A stretch of DNA of 64,000 nucleotides from Periplaneta americana (GCF_040183065.1 NC_091119.1:63474392-63538391), one strand, 5' to 3'; positions 11,161-21,797 are shown, numbered from the stretch's first letter. Program-made: numbers and translations. The notes: a model not told the origin generated them from the letters alone.

Positions 11161-11324
11161 CACCAGACTAGCTTATATTTATTTAAAATGCTCGTCATAG
11201 AAAAATATGTGTAGTCCTAATCATAGGTCGTCTGCCGCTACTCTACAGAAACTTGCAAAAAAGTATTCTCATTAATCCACTCATTTAGGCGATTGAAGAA
11301 TTTTATACCCTTTTCCATGAAAAA

Positions 11325-11795
11325 ATGTTAGTGCAAATACTCGTGATGCCCCACTTCGATTACTGTGATATTCTGTTTACTGACCTAAGCGTTACTTCGG
11401 CGCAGAGACTACAACGTGTTCATAATATGTGCGTCCGTTTCGTCTGTAATATTCGCCGGGCTGATCACGTAACACCATCCCTCGAAATGTTGTCTTGGCT
11501 CCGTCTAGAAGATCGTAGGAAAATCCACTGTCTTTCCCTTCTCTTTCACATATTGCATTTCTCCACTCCTGTCCATCTTGCGTCTCGTTTTCAAAATTTA
11601 TCCACCCATCATAACCTAGAAACACGATCACAACACTCCTCAATATTATCCATTCCCTTCCACCGAACATCCTCATATTCATCTTCTTTCACTGTGGCTG
11701 TTTGGAATTCCCTACCGAGTAATGTCAGGGACTGTCAGACATCAAACCAATTTAAGAATAGGCTAACGAAATATTTTTCTAACAATTCTTGTTAA
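11325..11795 (+). pseudogene. LINE C-terminal fragment (Jockey/CR1-like), split 3' UTR
   Basis: About 156 codons starting in MPHFDYCDILFTDLS and containing LQRVHNMCVRFVCN and FTVAVWNSLPSNVRD. These belong to the region after the RT domain of Jockey/CR1-type LINEs. The 3' UTR continues after the mariner at 11840-12851 and reaches ggcctactggccttagctct and a (taaa)n tail at about 13101-13135. The 5' part is missing. Confidence 0.75.
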
Positions 11796-11839
11796 CAATA
11801 ATAGCTATTTCAGGTTTCCCAATGTTTAATGGTTATATA

Positions 11840-12851
11840 CAGTGTGTCCACCATGAACCTGACACATTTCATTTGGCTGCCAAAAATCAATGAATGGAAA
11901 TAAGTTGGTAACATGCATTGCAATATGTAGAGAAACTGTGGAAATTTCGTTGGCTATTTTTAAAAACCCGCGGGAGAGGTTGTACGTGGCGCTGCGGTAG
12001 CTTAAGTCAAAATGGAGACAGCGCAAGAGCGAGCACAAGCGATCTGGTGGTATGCTGAAACAAATTCGGTGATTCAAGTGCAACGCAACTTTCGGCGCGT
12101 GTTCCAGAAGGACCCACCATCACGGAACACCATTAAGACATGGAAACAGCACTTTTTGGCAACGGGAAGTGTGGTGAAATTGCATGGTGGCGGTAATGTG
12201 CGCGTATCAGAGGAGTGTGTAGCAGCAGTGAGACAGGCGTATGAACGAAGTCCACGCAAGTGAAAGTAAATGTGTGGTGCGGATTGATGCACAATTTGAT
12301 CATTTATTTGCAGAACAAACAGTTACGCGCAATACCTACCTCGACATGTTGGATCAATTTGTTGTGCCTCAGTTAATGCATTTGCAGCCGAACGTCATCT
12401 TTCAACAGGACGGCGCCCCACCACATTTGAGCCTGATCGTTCGAGAATTTCTCGACACACAATTTCCCGGTCGCTGGATTGGGCGTGATGGACCGACAAG
12501 ATGGCCACCTCGATCACCGGATATTACCCATCTAGACTTTTTCTTGTGGGGATACGTCAAGAACAAAGTGTATACAGGCCACAAAATTCGTGATCTTCAA
12601 TAGCTACGCGGCCGCATAAGAGATGCCGTCAATTCCGTTACGCCCGAGATGCTTCAGAAGACCTGGCAGGAAACTGAATTCAGGCTAGATGTTCTTCGTG
12701 CAACGAGAGGATCTCATGTTGAGGTGTACTGATTTTTTAAATAAAACTTAGTGAGTTACTCTTGATATTGCATGCATTCTTTTCTTTTTACGCCAAGCAG
12801 TATGAATTATACAGCAATTTCAAATGTGTCAGGTTCATGGTGGACACCCTG
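11840..12851 (+). mobile_element. mariner-like element, DD41D type, internally deleted
   Basis: Terminal inverted repeats of about 30 bases (cagtgtgtccaccatgaacc... against cagggtgtccaccatgaacc... read inward from the right) are flanked by TA at 11838-11839 and 12852-12853. It lies in the 3' UTR of the LINE fragment. The N-terminal transposase reads from 12012 (METAQERAQAIWW). The C-terminal part reads from 12241, with FQQDGAPPH and WPPRSPD. From the aspartate of QQDGAPPH to that of THLDFF I count 41 intervening residues. The segment with the first catalytic aspartate is gone, so it cannot act alone. Confidence 0.88.
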
Positions 12852-12878
12852 TATATCACGGATAAATATCTAAATTAT

Positions 12879-12883
<5 letters not shown>

Positions 12884-12913
<30 letters not shown>

Positions 12914-13102
12914 CATCATCACTATTTCTTACCAATGTTTATTATTGTCACACTAACATTACTTATCCAACTTTCATTATTTACTTTCATGTTGTTTTAT
13001 GGTCTAGATATTAATGTAATAACTATGTAAGCAATTGTATTCAATTAGAATTAGAGTCTGGGTGGGCGGAAGAGAAGGCCTACTGGCCTTAGCTCTGCCA
13101 GA

Positions 13103-13150
<48 letters not shown>

Positions 13151-13152
13151 TA

Positions 13153-13193
<41 letters not shown>
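12884..13193. repeat. (ATT)n and (AAAT)n/(AAT)n microsatellites at the LINE tail
   Basis: A run of att repeats lies at 12884-12912. A second run, (aaat)n passing into (aat)n and then (att)n, lies at 13103-13193. The second marks the 3' tail of the LINE that starts at 11325. ORFs that translate these runs as poly-I or poly-N are artefacts. Confidence 0.85.
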
Positions 13194-13484
13194 ATAGCTG
13201 CTGTGTTTGACTACGTACATTCAGTATATTTCCGAACAATTGTTTTCTGAACGAAAAGTGTAAAATCTAAACACAGATTGTGACTACCAAACGAAAATGT
13301 ACTAATTGTATTAAGAGTGGCAATTTGTGACATATTTTCCTAGGTTGTTGTAGCACAGTAAAAATAAAAGTGAAATAAAATGTAATCTGTCCATCTATAA
13401 ATCAATAGCCTATTGTGTAGTCTACGTCAGATGATTGGGTTGACAGTCCGCCACTGGGATCCGAACGGAGTGTTCTATACTCGT
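13194..13484. other. no feature seen
   Basis: Plain AT-rich sequence between a LINE tail and a SINE. Confidence 0.4.
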
Positions 13485-13968
13485 CGATTGATATTACATC
13501 TTATGTATTGTCGAGGTTGTGAGTTCGATCCCGGCACAGGTCGATGGAATTTAAGTGTGCTTAATTGCGACAGGCTCATTTTTTAATTTTATTTTAGTAG
13601 GTTATTTTACGACGCTTTATCAACATCTTAGGTTATTTAGCGTCTGAATGAGATGAAGGTGATAATGCCGGTGAAATGAGTCCGGGATCCAGCACCGAAA
13701 GTTACCAAGCATTTGCTCATATTGGGTTGAGGGAAAACCCCGAAAAAACCTCAACCAGGTAACTTCCCCGACCGGAAATCGAACCCGGGACATCTGGTTT
13801 CACGGCCAGACGCACTAGCCGTTACTCCACAGATGTGGACGCGACAGGCTCATGTCAGTAGATTTACTGGCATGTAAAAGAACTCCTGCAGGACAAAATT
13901 CCGACACACCGGCGACGCTCATATAACCTCGGCAGTTACCGAGCGTCGTTAAATAAACCATAGCTTTA
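13485..13968 (+). mobile_element. SINE family B copy interrupted by a family A SINE
   Basis: Box B (gagttcgatcccggcac) and the first part of the body lie before 13579. The rest (ctggcatgtaaaagaactcc ... gcgtcgttaaataaac) resumes after 13840. The break is filled by a family A SINE with its own target duplication, so family B was in place first. Confidence 0.85.
13580..13840 (-). mobile_element. SINE family A nested in SINE family B, 13-bp target duplication
   Basis: Read on the minus strand it starts tccacatctgtggagtaacgg and ends ...cgtcgtaaaataacctac. The host SINE sequence gcgacaggctcat is duplicated at 13567-13579 and 13841-13853. This is a clean case of SINE-in-SINE insertion with relative age readable from the sequence. 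Confidence 0.92.
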
Positions 13969-13989
13969 TTTTCTTATGTATTGCGGCTT

Positions 13990-14760
13990 GCGTTCAGTGA
14001 TGTACAGCCCTAAGGAGGGAGCAATGTGGCACCATGTTGGAAGACCTGGCCGCGTCGGGAGTCGAACGCGCGTCGGCAAAAGGGAGGGCGCACGGGAAGG
14101 CAGACGGCGGAGTGAGTAGACGCAAGCTTCGGCGGGCGCTGGGCCGCGGCAGGGAGGGGGAAGGAAACCGACTGCGGCGAAAGTAAAGAAACGTCTCGAG
14201 ACCGATTGTTGTAGAAACTTCGGAAAGCAGTACATTCGAGAAAGTGTGATCTAATAAAAAGGGGCAAGTGAGCTGCAGAGAGAGCCAGTTCAGTTGAGCC
14301 AGTGTAGTTAGACAGTCAGCTGCGAGAAAGCTAGTTAGCGGAGACGTATCCAGTGGAAGTCTTGGGTTCGAAGTACAGTGAACTTAAGTGAGTACTGTGG
14401 CAACGTTCAGGCGAGGGCAACGCGTCCGAAAGTCTTGGGTTCGAAATGCAGTGGACTGTTATCTGGAAGTCTTAGGTTCGACGTACCGTGAATTTGAGTG
14501 AGTGAGCTAGAAGAACTAACCAAGGCGAACGAACTGTGAACTGAGAACTGACAGTTTTGTTTTGTAAATAGTGCTTTGTGAACATTAGTTTAGATTAGGA
14601 GTACATTGTTGTTCTTCTCAATAATCCACGTGAATAGTCATTGTCGTTCTGTGGAGTGCAAAAACGACTACTGTGTTGCAGTGTTGAGTTGAATACCCAT
14701 TGTTGACAGGTGTGTGGTTGTTGTGAAAATAAAAAAAACACATCATTGTTGAATTAAAAG
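13990..14760 (+). other. GC-rich tract with three imperfect direct repeats
   Basis: From about 14000 to 14250 the sequence is far richer in G and C than its surroundings. Then agtcttgggttcgaagtaca (14361), agtcttgggttcgaaatgca (14432) and a third form agtcttaggttcgacgtacc (14468) repeat, each followed by gtga/gtgg-rich text. This looks like the 5' untranslated or promoter part of a retroelement or of an unknown gene. The minus-strand ORFs here are arginine/proline-rich shadows. Its link to the LINE end that follows at 14762 is not shown. Confidence 0.4.
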
Positions 14761-14761
14761 T

Positions 14762-15455
14762 TACAATATTGTACGAAATGGAAATATAAAAATTGGAAAT
14801 TTATCCTTTGAAGAGGTGGAAAAATTAAAATACCTGGGAGCAACAACAACAAATATTAATGACACTCGGGAGGAAATGAAACACAGAATAAATATGGGAA
14901 ATGTCTGCTATTATTCGGCTGAGAAGCTTTTATCATCCAGTCTGGTGTCAAAAAATCTTAAAGTTAGAATTTATAAAACAGTTATATTACCGGTTGTTCT
15001 TTATGGTTGTGAAACTTGGACTCTCACTTTGAGAGAGGACCATACGTTAAAGGTGTTTGAGAATAAGGTTCTTAGGAAAATATTTGGGGTTAAGAGAGAT
15101 GAAGTTACAGGAGAATGGAGAAAGTTACACAACACAGAACTGCACGCATTATATTCTTCACCTGACATAATTAGGAACATTAAATTCAGACGTTTGGGAT
15201 GGGTAAGGCATATAGCACGTATGGGCGAATCCAGAAATGCATATAAAGTGTTAGTTGGGAGGCCGGAGGGAAAAAGAGCTTTGGGGAGGCCGAGATTTAA
15301 ATGGGAAGATAATATTAAAATGGATTTGAGGGAGGTGAGATAGGATAGCAGAGACTAGATTAATCTTGCTCAAGACAGGGACCAACTGCGGGCTTATGTG
15401 AGAGCGGCAATAAACCTCCGGGTTCCTTAAAAGCCGTAAGTATGTAGTAGTAAGT
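14762..15455 (+). pseudogene. non-LTR retrotransposon 3' end, better copy
   Basis: A nearly open frame of about 200 codons from 14762: EEVEKLKYLGATTTN, VILPVVLYGCETWTL, FRRLGWVRHIARMGESR and KWEDNIKMDLREV, then a stop and INLAQDRDQLRAYVRAAINL. This is the end of a LINE RT protein; YGCETWTL is typical of RTE- and related-clade elements. The tail is a degenerate TAAGTAGTAG run. The copy at 3240-3785 is the same family in opposite orientation. Confidence 0.8.
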
Positions 15456-16955
15456 AGTATGGACAAATATTTAATTAAAAATCTCAATCTGAATGGAGTT
15501 TTGGGGTAGATGACAGCAGTACTAATTCAAATAATGTGAGTGAAATATCCCTTCAGTATTCGCAAAAACTTAATGCGTTTCGTTAATATTGTAATAATAG
15601 GACGTTTGATCCAGGGAACATTCGTGTTTGATAGAAGGATAAATCGTTTAGTATGTTACTTAATTTAAATTGTATTTAAATAATTAAAATGCGGTCATTT
15701 TGGTCCAGAGAGCAATCATTTGGTGCAATGACAATTCGTTTAACATGTTTTTTTAATTGTTATTACATGCAACCATAGTTTAATGAAGATTGACATATCA
15801 TTTAGTTTTAATGTGTATACTTTATATTACTTGCTGTATGTTTTAGAAGTTACTATAATAACATTGTAGAATTATGTCCATCTAGAGAAACTACACTTTC
15901 CAATGGTGAAATAATAATTAAACAATTAATTAGCTTCCGATATTACTTCATACAAAGACAGAAACATTATCTTAGGCTATGTTTAATAATTTTCGATTGT
16001 TGTTGTCCAAGGCCCCTTATAGACGAAGTCATTTGTTTTTATTTCAGTACAGTGCCTTAGATGGTGTTGTTATTGTAATTTTAAAACTAATTTATCTCAT
16101 TAAATATCAGTCCTATTAAAATTTTGTATAGAATAAAACTTATCGAAAATTATTTTTAAAGAAACTTTTGTTATGTAATATTTTTCATGAAAATCAATAA
16201 TAAGCGAGATATTTCAATTTATTTAATTCAGGCCCCCTTATAACGCTCCTTTTAAATAAAGTATTTTGAATGCCATATAGCCTAAAATCTAAGTTGCTAC
16301 GAACTTAATTTATATTCCAATTTTCATATAAATCGGTTCAGCCATTATCGCGTGAAAAGGTAACAAACATCCAGACAGACAGACAGACATACAAACAAAA
16401 ATTTCAAAAAAGCAATTTTCGGTTTCAGGATGGTTAATTATACATGTTAACACCAATTATTTTTGGAAAATCGAAAATACTAGAAAAGGTTTGGCTACAG
16501 ATTTATTATTAGTATAGATGACTGCTTGCAATATGGTTTTACGTGGCGTGAAGATGAATATAAACAAAATTCCGCAGATAAGACATTCGGGAATATTTTG
16601 CCAAATCAGTCGATGCTGCTAAAAGAAAAAAAAAACATTTAGAACTGCAGATTTCAACGTCATAATTATGTGAATCAGCATTTTATACCATGAAAATAGT
16701 GAACTCTAAACAAAGTAACAGACTGCTGCATCTGGAATATGATTTACGTGTTGGCCTGTCAATCTAACGGCCACATATAGACAAACTCTGTGCAACGCAC
16801 CAAGCATAGACCACATTAATTTAAATAGGTGAGTTTCCAAAAATGATAATAAAAATATTTTATCGCTCATCCAGAATAGACAGGTTGAGATTTTTGGCAC
16901 ATATCTTTGTTTTTTCTAATACCACTTAAGTTTGCTGCTTATCTATTTTATTTTG

Positions 16956-16999
<44 letters not shown>

Positions 17000-17069
17000 T
17001 TTCGATTGCGTGTTAACATCGACCTATTTACAACACTGGATGTCCGACACTACAAAGAAATTGTTATTA
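15456..17069. other. no gene seen; possible old repeat tail and a (TA)n run
   Basis: No coding sequence. The stretch aatcggttcagccattatcgcgtgaaaagg near 16331 with acagacagacagacat near 16375 and tattattagtatagatga near 16503 recalls a tail common in insect repeats, class uncertain. A pure (ta)n run lies at 16958-16994; the ORF across it is an artefact. Confidence 0.4.
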
Positions 17070-17479
17070 TAGTCGCGACGCTGTTATTCCCGGCGTGTCT
17101 CTTCCTCTTTGTTTACGTTTAGGAAGTGAAGGCTCTATAAAGTCTAGGTAGGTAGTATCGTTCGTCATTTTTATTCTTTCGCTGCTGAGCTACCAGATGA
17201 GGAATCTATTTCCCACACCGTTAAACATTATCATGTCGTAGCTCCTATGATAATAAATCAAACGCACTGTAATTCAGCAAATAACTGAGCCGCAAATAAC
17301 ATCCTCGTGTGCTTTCTGCGAACGCCAACTAAAGAGCCAAAATGGCGGCGATTATATTAAGTATTTATCGAGCTTTAGGAAATGCATAACGTCTTCATCA
17401 GCGAATCACAAGATGCACACGTTTAAATGTAGCCGACCTGCAACGTGATTGGCTTCCGGAAATAAGAGCGACGGAACTA
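17070..17479. mobile_element. 410-bp TA-inserting MITE, relative of the 24356-25388 element
   Basis: The left end tagtcgcgacgctgttattc and the right end read inward (tagttccgtcgctcttattt) are imperfect inverted repeats running into ccggc. TA flanks both sides (17068-17069, 17480-17481). The ends match those of the larger element at 24356-25388, so this is a second, shorter family member. It is non-coding. Confidence 0.65.
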
Positions 17480-17839
17480 TAGTATTCTTTTCTGACAGAA
17501 CGCTCTGGTATTTCGGCACCTTTTTGTTACATTTTTATCATGGAACCTAAATATGTGTGATTAACTATGTTCTTAATATTATTTTTCTTTTAATTCCGCT
17601 TAGACCTCGAAAGTCTTAGTTGGACGAAAAGGAGGTTAAAAACGACAAAATTTCCGTGCAATGAACAGTAATCATCTCACCGTCCACTATAAACTATTCT
17701 ACACAGAGTTCCACCATCTTTCTCTCCAGAAGAAAAGCACTGGTTGTTATTATTATATCATTATTTTTAATAAAAACAAATACGTGTGTCGCGATATCGT
17801 GGCCGTTCAGTAAAGTGTGTCGTCAGTCAAAAAAGGTTG
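17480..17839. other. no gene seen; possible lone hAT end
   Basis: The sequence aaggttgggaaccactgg at 17833-17850, read in reverse (ccagtggttcccaacctt), is the standard end of many hAT elements. No opposite end is seen upstream, so it is an orphan end. Confidence 0.4.
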
Positions 17840-17851
17840 GGAACCACTGGA

Positions 17852-18160
17852 ATGAATGAATGAATGAATGAATGAATGAATGAATGAATGAATGAATGAA
17901 TGAATGAATGAATGAATGAATGAATGAATGAATGAATATGTTTTATTTAACGACGCTCGCAACTGCAGAGGTTATATCAGCGTCGCCGGATGTGCCGGAA
18001 TGTTGTCCCACAGGAGTTCTTTTACATGCCAGTAAATCTACTTACATGAGCCTGTCGCATTTAAGCACACTTAAATGCCATCGACCTGGCCCGGTATCGA
18101 ACCCGAAACTTGGGCATAGAAGGCCAGCGCTAGGTATACCAACTCGCCAACCAGGTCGAC
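17852..18160 (-). mobile_element. SINE family B with expanded (GAAT)n tail and 12-bp target duplication
   Basis: The tRNA-like head is at the right (tcgacctggttggcgagttg on the minus strand) and the conserved end at the left. A tail of about 22 units of a four-base repeat (gaat on plus) spans 17852-17937. The target duplication ggaaccactgga is at 17840-17851 and 18161-18172. It lies within 50 bases of the donor of the antiporter exon, on the same strand as that gene. Confidence 0.88.
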
Positions 18161-18205
18161 GGAACCACTGGATTAGAGAATAAATTTAAGATGGAACTCA
18201 CATAC

Positions 18206-18366
18206 CTTTCCACCCATCCCTTGCTGCGCCAAACTTGTCGACTAGTGAAAGCTGCCACGACGCACCCAAGGGGTCCTGTTCCTTCATATTTGATGGCGAT
18301 GCTTCCGAACATGGCGAGCAGGCCGCCCACACCGACCAGAAGTGTCCTCAGCGAATTGACACGCGT
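18206..18366 (-). CDS. internal exon of a probable SLC9B/NHA-type Na+/H+ antiporter
   Basis: On the minus strand a pyrimidine-rich acceptor (gttatcttttccag) is followed by 161 open bases and a consensus donor (ggaaag|gtatgtgag). The frame starts in phase 0 and ends in phase 2. It reads TRVNSLRTLLVGVGGLLAMF, then GSIAIKYEGTGPLGCVVAAF, then TSRQVWRSKGWVE: a hydrophobic segment with a glycine-rich turn and the G-GPLG-VVAAF pattern I associate with insect NHA (mitochondrial sodium/hydrogen exchanger 9B-like) proteins. These exchange Na+ or Li+ for H+ across membranes. Neighbouring exons were not found, so they lie in long introns or outside. The exon call is firm; the family is moderately sure. 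Confidence 0.7.
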
Positions 18367-18640
18367 CTGGAAAAGATAACTAATTAACAGGAGAGAAAAT
18401 GAATAGTCCAGCATTTGGTACTGGCACAGGACTTAGGGAAGGTGGCATGAGTCGGGGAAATATCACTACCAGGAAAACACAACAGAAATGTTATAACTGT
18501 GAAAGAGAGCCTGCAGAGGTTATGAAAGTGACCACAGCAAACATACAACATTCATTCATAGTATACTGCCCAAGGGCAGGTTTGTCACTACAAACCCAGC
18601 ATTCTTCAATCTTTCCAATTTTTTGCCTTCCTCTTAGTCC
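18367..18640 (-). other. intron sequence upstream of the antiporter exon
   Basis: No repeat or exon recognised. The branch-point/pyrimidine region just right of the exon (18367-18380) supports the acceptor. Confidence 0.4.
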
Positions 18641-18822
18641 CCGCATGTGATCCATATATCTTAATGTCGTCTATCATCTGATATCTTCTTCTGCCTCGAA
18701 CTCTTCTTTCGTTCACCATTCCTATCAGTGCCCGCATGTGATCCATATATCTTAATGTCGTCTATCATCTGATATCTTCTTCTGCCCCGAACTCTTCTTT
18801 CGTTCACCATTCCTATCAGTGC
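18641..18822. repeat. 91-bp tandem duplication inside a LINE fragment
   Basis: The unit starting ccgcatgtgatccatatatc at 18641 repeats exactly 91 bases later at 18732, and the two differ by about one base (gcctcg/gccccg). The unit is not a multiple of three, so it shifts the LINE frame. The near identity means a recent duplication. Confidence 0.9.
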
Positions 18823-19146
18823 ATCATTCAGTAGGCAGTTTGTTCTCAGCCAGTGACCCAACCAATTCCTTTTCCTCTTCCTGATCAGTTTCAGCATCAT
18901 TCTTTCTTCACCCACTCTTTCCAACACAGCTTCATTTCTTATTCTGTCTGTCCACTTTGCACGTTCCATTCTGCTCCATATCCACATTTCAAATGCTTCT
19001 ATTCTCTTCTCTTCACTTCGTCGTAATGTCCACGTTTCTGTCTCATACAATTCCACACTCCACACAAAGTATTTCACTAGTCGCTTCCTTGGTTCTTTTT
19101 CCAAATGTCCGCAGAAGATTCTCCTTTCTCTATTGAAAGAAGCCAT
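18650..19146 (-). pseudogene. LINE C-terminal fragment
   Basis: The minus-strand frame reads ETETWTLRRSEEKRIEAFEM, WSRMERAKWTDRIRNEAVLE and RRRYQMIDDIKIYGS. This is the end of a non-LTR retrotransposon protein, of a family different from the one at 14762. The last coding bases are duplicated in tandem (see 18641-18822). The 5' part is missing. Confidence 0.75.
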
Positions 19147-19559
19147 TGCTGAAGATGATATACAGAGTGATTCAAAAGATTGCGCACAAACTTAAGCTTA
19201 TAGAGGGGAAATACAACAACTGTAGAATAGGAACTTATGGTCTAGGAAGTAATCCTGGGTCAGTGCAAGCCTGGGAATGTCAGGAACTACATAATGGACA
19301 ATCACACATTAAAGTTAAGCAAAGATAATGTTTACTCAACACTTTTTTTACAAAAGTTATTCAAATTGGCTACCACCACATTCAATATAGGCATAATATC
19401 GTCGCAGGAAATTCTGGCGCACTCTATCAAGTACAGTTGTGAAAAAAAAAAAAAGTGGCCGCTCTCTGAACAGCGAATATTTTCTAAGTCCACTTCGGGT
19501 CACAGTGTTGTTACACGATGCATGTGCTTGTAGAAGCAGTTCCGGAACTATGGAAGTAT

Positions 19560-19990
19560 TCCATACCTGCGTTTCGTAGACCAGCGATAGAATGCTTGCT
19601 TAATGATTCGAAGGTTGTGGGTTCGGACCTTCTTCAAGTTTTCATTTTACTTTTTAATCGTTCTTTAGCGATATAAATAATATTCAAATTATCATTTATA
19701 TTCTGTTATCGTTCTTTATCGATATCAAGTTATTTATATTTTGTTATCGTTCTTTTAGCGATATAAATAATATTCAAGTTATAATTTTTTAATATTCTGT
19801 TATCATTCTTAAACGATATGAATAATATTCACGTTTTTTATGTTCTGTTTTCGCTATTTAGCGTTATAAATAATATTCAAATTATTTATATTCGCGATAT
19901 AAATAATCTGATTTTACCTGTATGTAAGTAATTATTATAATACAAATAACCATTTTTCTTTGTAAAATAGATTATTTTATTTAAATAATT
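19560..19990. repeat. minisatellite built on atcgttctttagcgat, left part
   Basis: At least five units of roughly 40-56 bases repeat between 19657 and 19915. Each has a small palindrome (atcgttctttagcgat or a variant) followed by ataaataatattcaa and ttatattctgtt. A tRNA-like stretch with a box B-like ggttcggacc precedes it at 19575-19630. The array continues right of the Tc1 element at 21590-21712. Confidence 0.75.
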
Positions 19991-19995
19991 AAATA

Positions 19996-21561
19996 CACTC
20001 AGGGACAAAAAAAACCGGACACTTTGATATTTGCTGGTATTTTTCAAAACAGTATCTTCTCATACAATATTATGGTAGCCATCTGTTGTTATGGAGACGT
20101 GTATACATTGTTGATTATTTTTTGTTTTATAAACAAGCCATTACAACCAAATATTCCAATTTTGCTTTCGGAGTCTCAGCTATAACAATTTTGTCTCAAC
20201 CATTTTGTGCTTCATTATCGTTATCATTCGTTATTTCTTTATTTTTACATTTTCTGAGTGTAAGTGGGGTTGTAACATTTGTCTTAAAACAAGATGCGAA
20301 CTGAAGATGTGGCTCGAGCTGTAGCCCTTTACGATGATGGACGCAGTGTACGTTACATTGCAAATGTTATGAATATGGCTAGAATAGAAGCACAAACCAT
20401 GATGCCATAAAACGGTATAGAGAGACCCTAGAATATACCAGAAGACCAGGTTCGGGTCGTCAAAGAGCTACAAATCCAAATGAAGACAGGTATATGGTGT
20501 TGAGAGTTCTTAGGGAGCGCAACCTGCCAGCTACTAGTGTAGCCCAGCAATTTGTTAACATGCATGGACGCCCAATTTCGGCCAAAACAGTTAGAAGGAG
20601 GTTGAAAGCAAGTGGACTGATATCAAGTAGACGTGCAACTGGTCCCAGACTTCTCAGGATGCATCGAGTTCAACGACTGCGTTTTGCAAATGATCACAGG
20701 GATTGGAGAAATGGACAGTGGAGCTGTGTTCTGTTCACCGATGAGTCCCGTTTCAATCTGTGCTCACCTGATGGATGTGAAAGAGTTTGGAGAAGGAGGG
20801 GAGAACGATTTTCACAGTGTTGCATTTCCGAAAATGTGCCGTATGGAGGTGGTGGAGTGATGGTTTGGGCAGGAGTGTGTACGGATGCTCGTACAGAGTT
20901 GGTTTTTGTTGAAAATGGAAGACTAACAGCTGATAAGTATATAAATTAATGTTTTGCTGATCATGTTGTGCCATTTGGCCAATTTGTAGGCGATAATTTT
21001 GTTTTAATGCATGATAATGCACGGCCGCATATTGCCCATGCGGTCGGAGATTATCTCTAAGAAGTGGGAATCCATGTTCTTCCATGGCCAGCAAGGAGTC
21101 CAGACATGAACCCAATTGAACACGTGTGGAACATGCTGGGATGGCGTGTTAAGAATAGACGACCGAGATCAGAATCGTTACAAGAGTTGAGGCGAGCACT
21201 TGGCGAAGAATGGGAACTTATTCCTCAAGAAGACATTGCTAACCAAATTGAGAGCATGCCAAGACGTATGGATGCAGTTATTCAAGCCAGAGGGGGTAAT
21301 ACCCGTTACTAAAAAGAGTTTTTAATGTTTAAGGCACCATAAAATGAAAAAAAAAAACAGTTAGACCAAACGGTACCATAGTTATACGCCCTTTGTAATT
21401 TTTTGTAAATTTTCTCATCAGAGATTTTTTTTTCAAATGTTGTCGTATAAGGTGCTAAATGAAACATTATTTTGTTTAAATGGGTTTTGTTTCATTTTGA
21501 AATAATTGGCAACAAAATACAAGCAAATATAGAAGTGTCCGGTTTTTTTTGTCCCTGAGTG
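19996..21561 (+). mobile_element. Tc1-like element (DD34E) inserted in the minisatellite
   Basis: Terminal inverted repeats of about 50 bases begin cactcagggacaaaaaaaac at both ends. TA flanks at 19994-19995 and 21562-21563. Transposase starts near 20294 (MRTEDVARAVALYDDG). Further parts are LRERNLPATSVAQQF (DNA-binding), CVLFTDESRFNL, LMHDNARPHIAHAV and SPDMNPIEHVWNML. From the second aspartate to the glutamate there are 34 residues. One frameshift near 20385 and stops at about 20947 and 21058 inactivate it, but all catalytic residues remain. Confidence 0.92.
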
Positions 21562-21589
21562 TATATATATATATTATATAATATCTAAT

Positions 21590-21712
21590 ATTAATTAAAC
21601 AAATCGATATTTATAATTTATATTATTATCGTTATTTAGTGATACTGTATTCATAATGTTCAAGTTATTTATATTGTTATCGTTCTTTAGCGACATAAAT
21701 AATATTCAAGTA
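21590..21712. repeat. minisatellite, right part
   Basis: Two further units (attatcgttatttagtgatac and gttatcgttctttagcgaca) continue the array of 19657-19915. The Tc1 element therefore landed inside an existing array. Confidence 0.7.
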
Positions 21713-21760
21713 TCAAGATGACCAACTGTAGAATTTTTAAGAAAAAGGAAATAGATATTA

Positions 21761-21797
21761 GGCAATGGTAAACTTTAGCGTAAAGTTTACCATTGCC
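21761..21797. repeat. perfect 17-bp inverted repeat with 3-base loop
   Basis: ggcaatggtaaacttta, then gcg, then the exact reverse complement. It is free-standing, with no TA or other target duplication detected at its edges. It may be the core of a tiny MITE or a recombination product. Confidence 0.85.

Noticed and set aside
10742..11161. 139-codon minus-strand ORF as a membrane protein gene
   Set aside because: The opposite strand carries recognisable hAT transposase pieces in order; the hydrophobic minus reading is a shadow.
13966..14267. Minus-strand ORFs in the GC-rich tract
   Set aside because: Pro/Arg/Ser-rich, overlapping each other, as expected from composition alone.
16907..17122. 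ORF with poly-IY
   Set aside because: Translation of a (TA)n run.
17832..17850. hAT element ending cagtggttcccaacc
   Set aside because: Only one end is visible; no partner upstream, so no element was called.
19657..19915. CRISPR-like array
   Set aside because: Units vary in length, there are no unique spacers of constant size and no cas genes; the genome is eukaryotic. It is a minisatellite.
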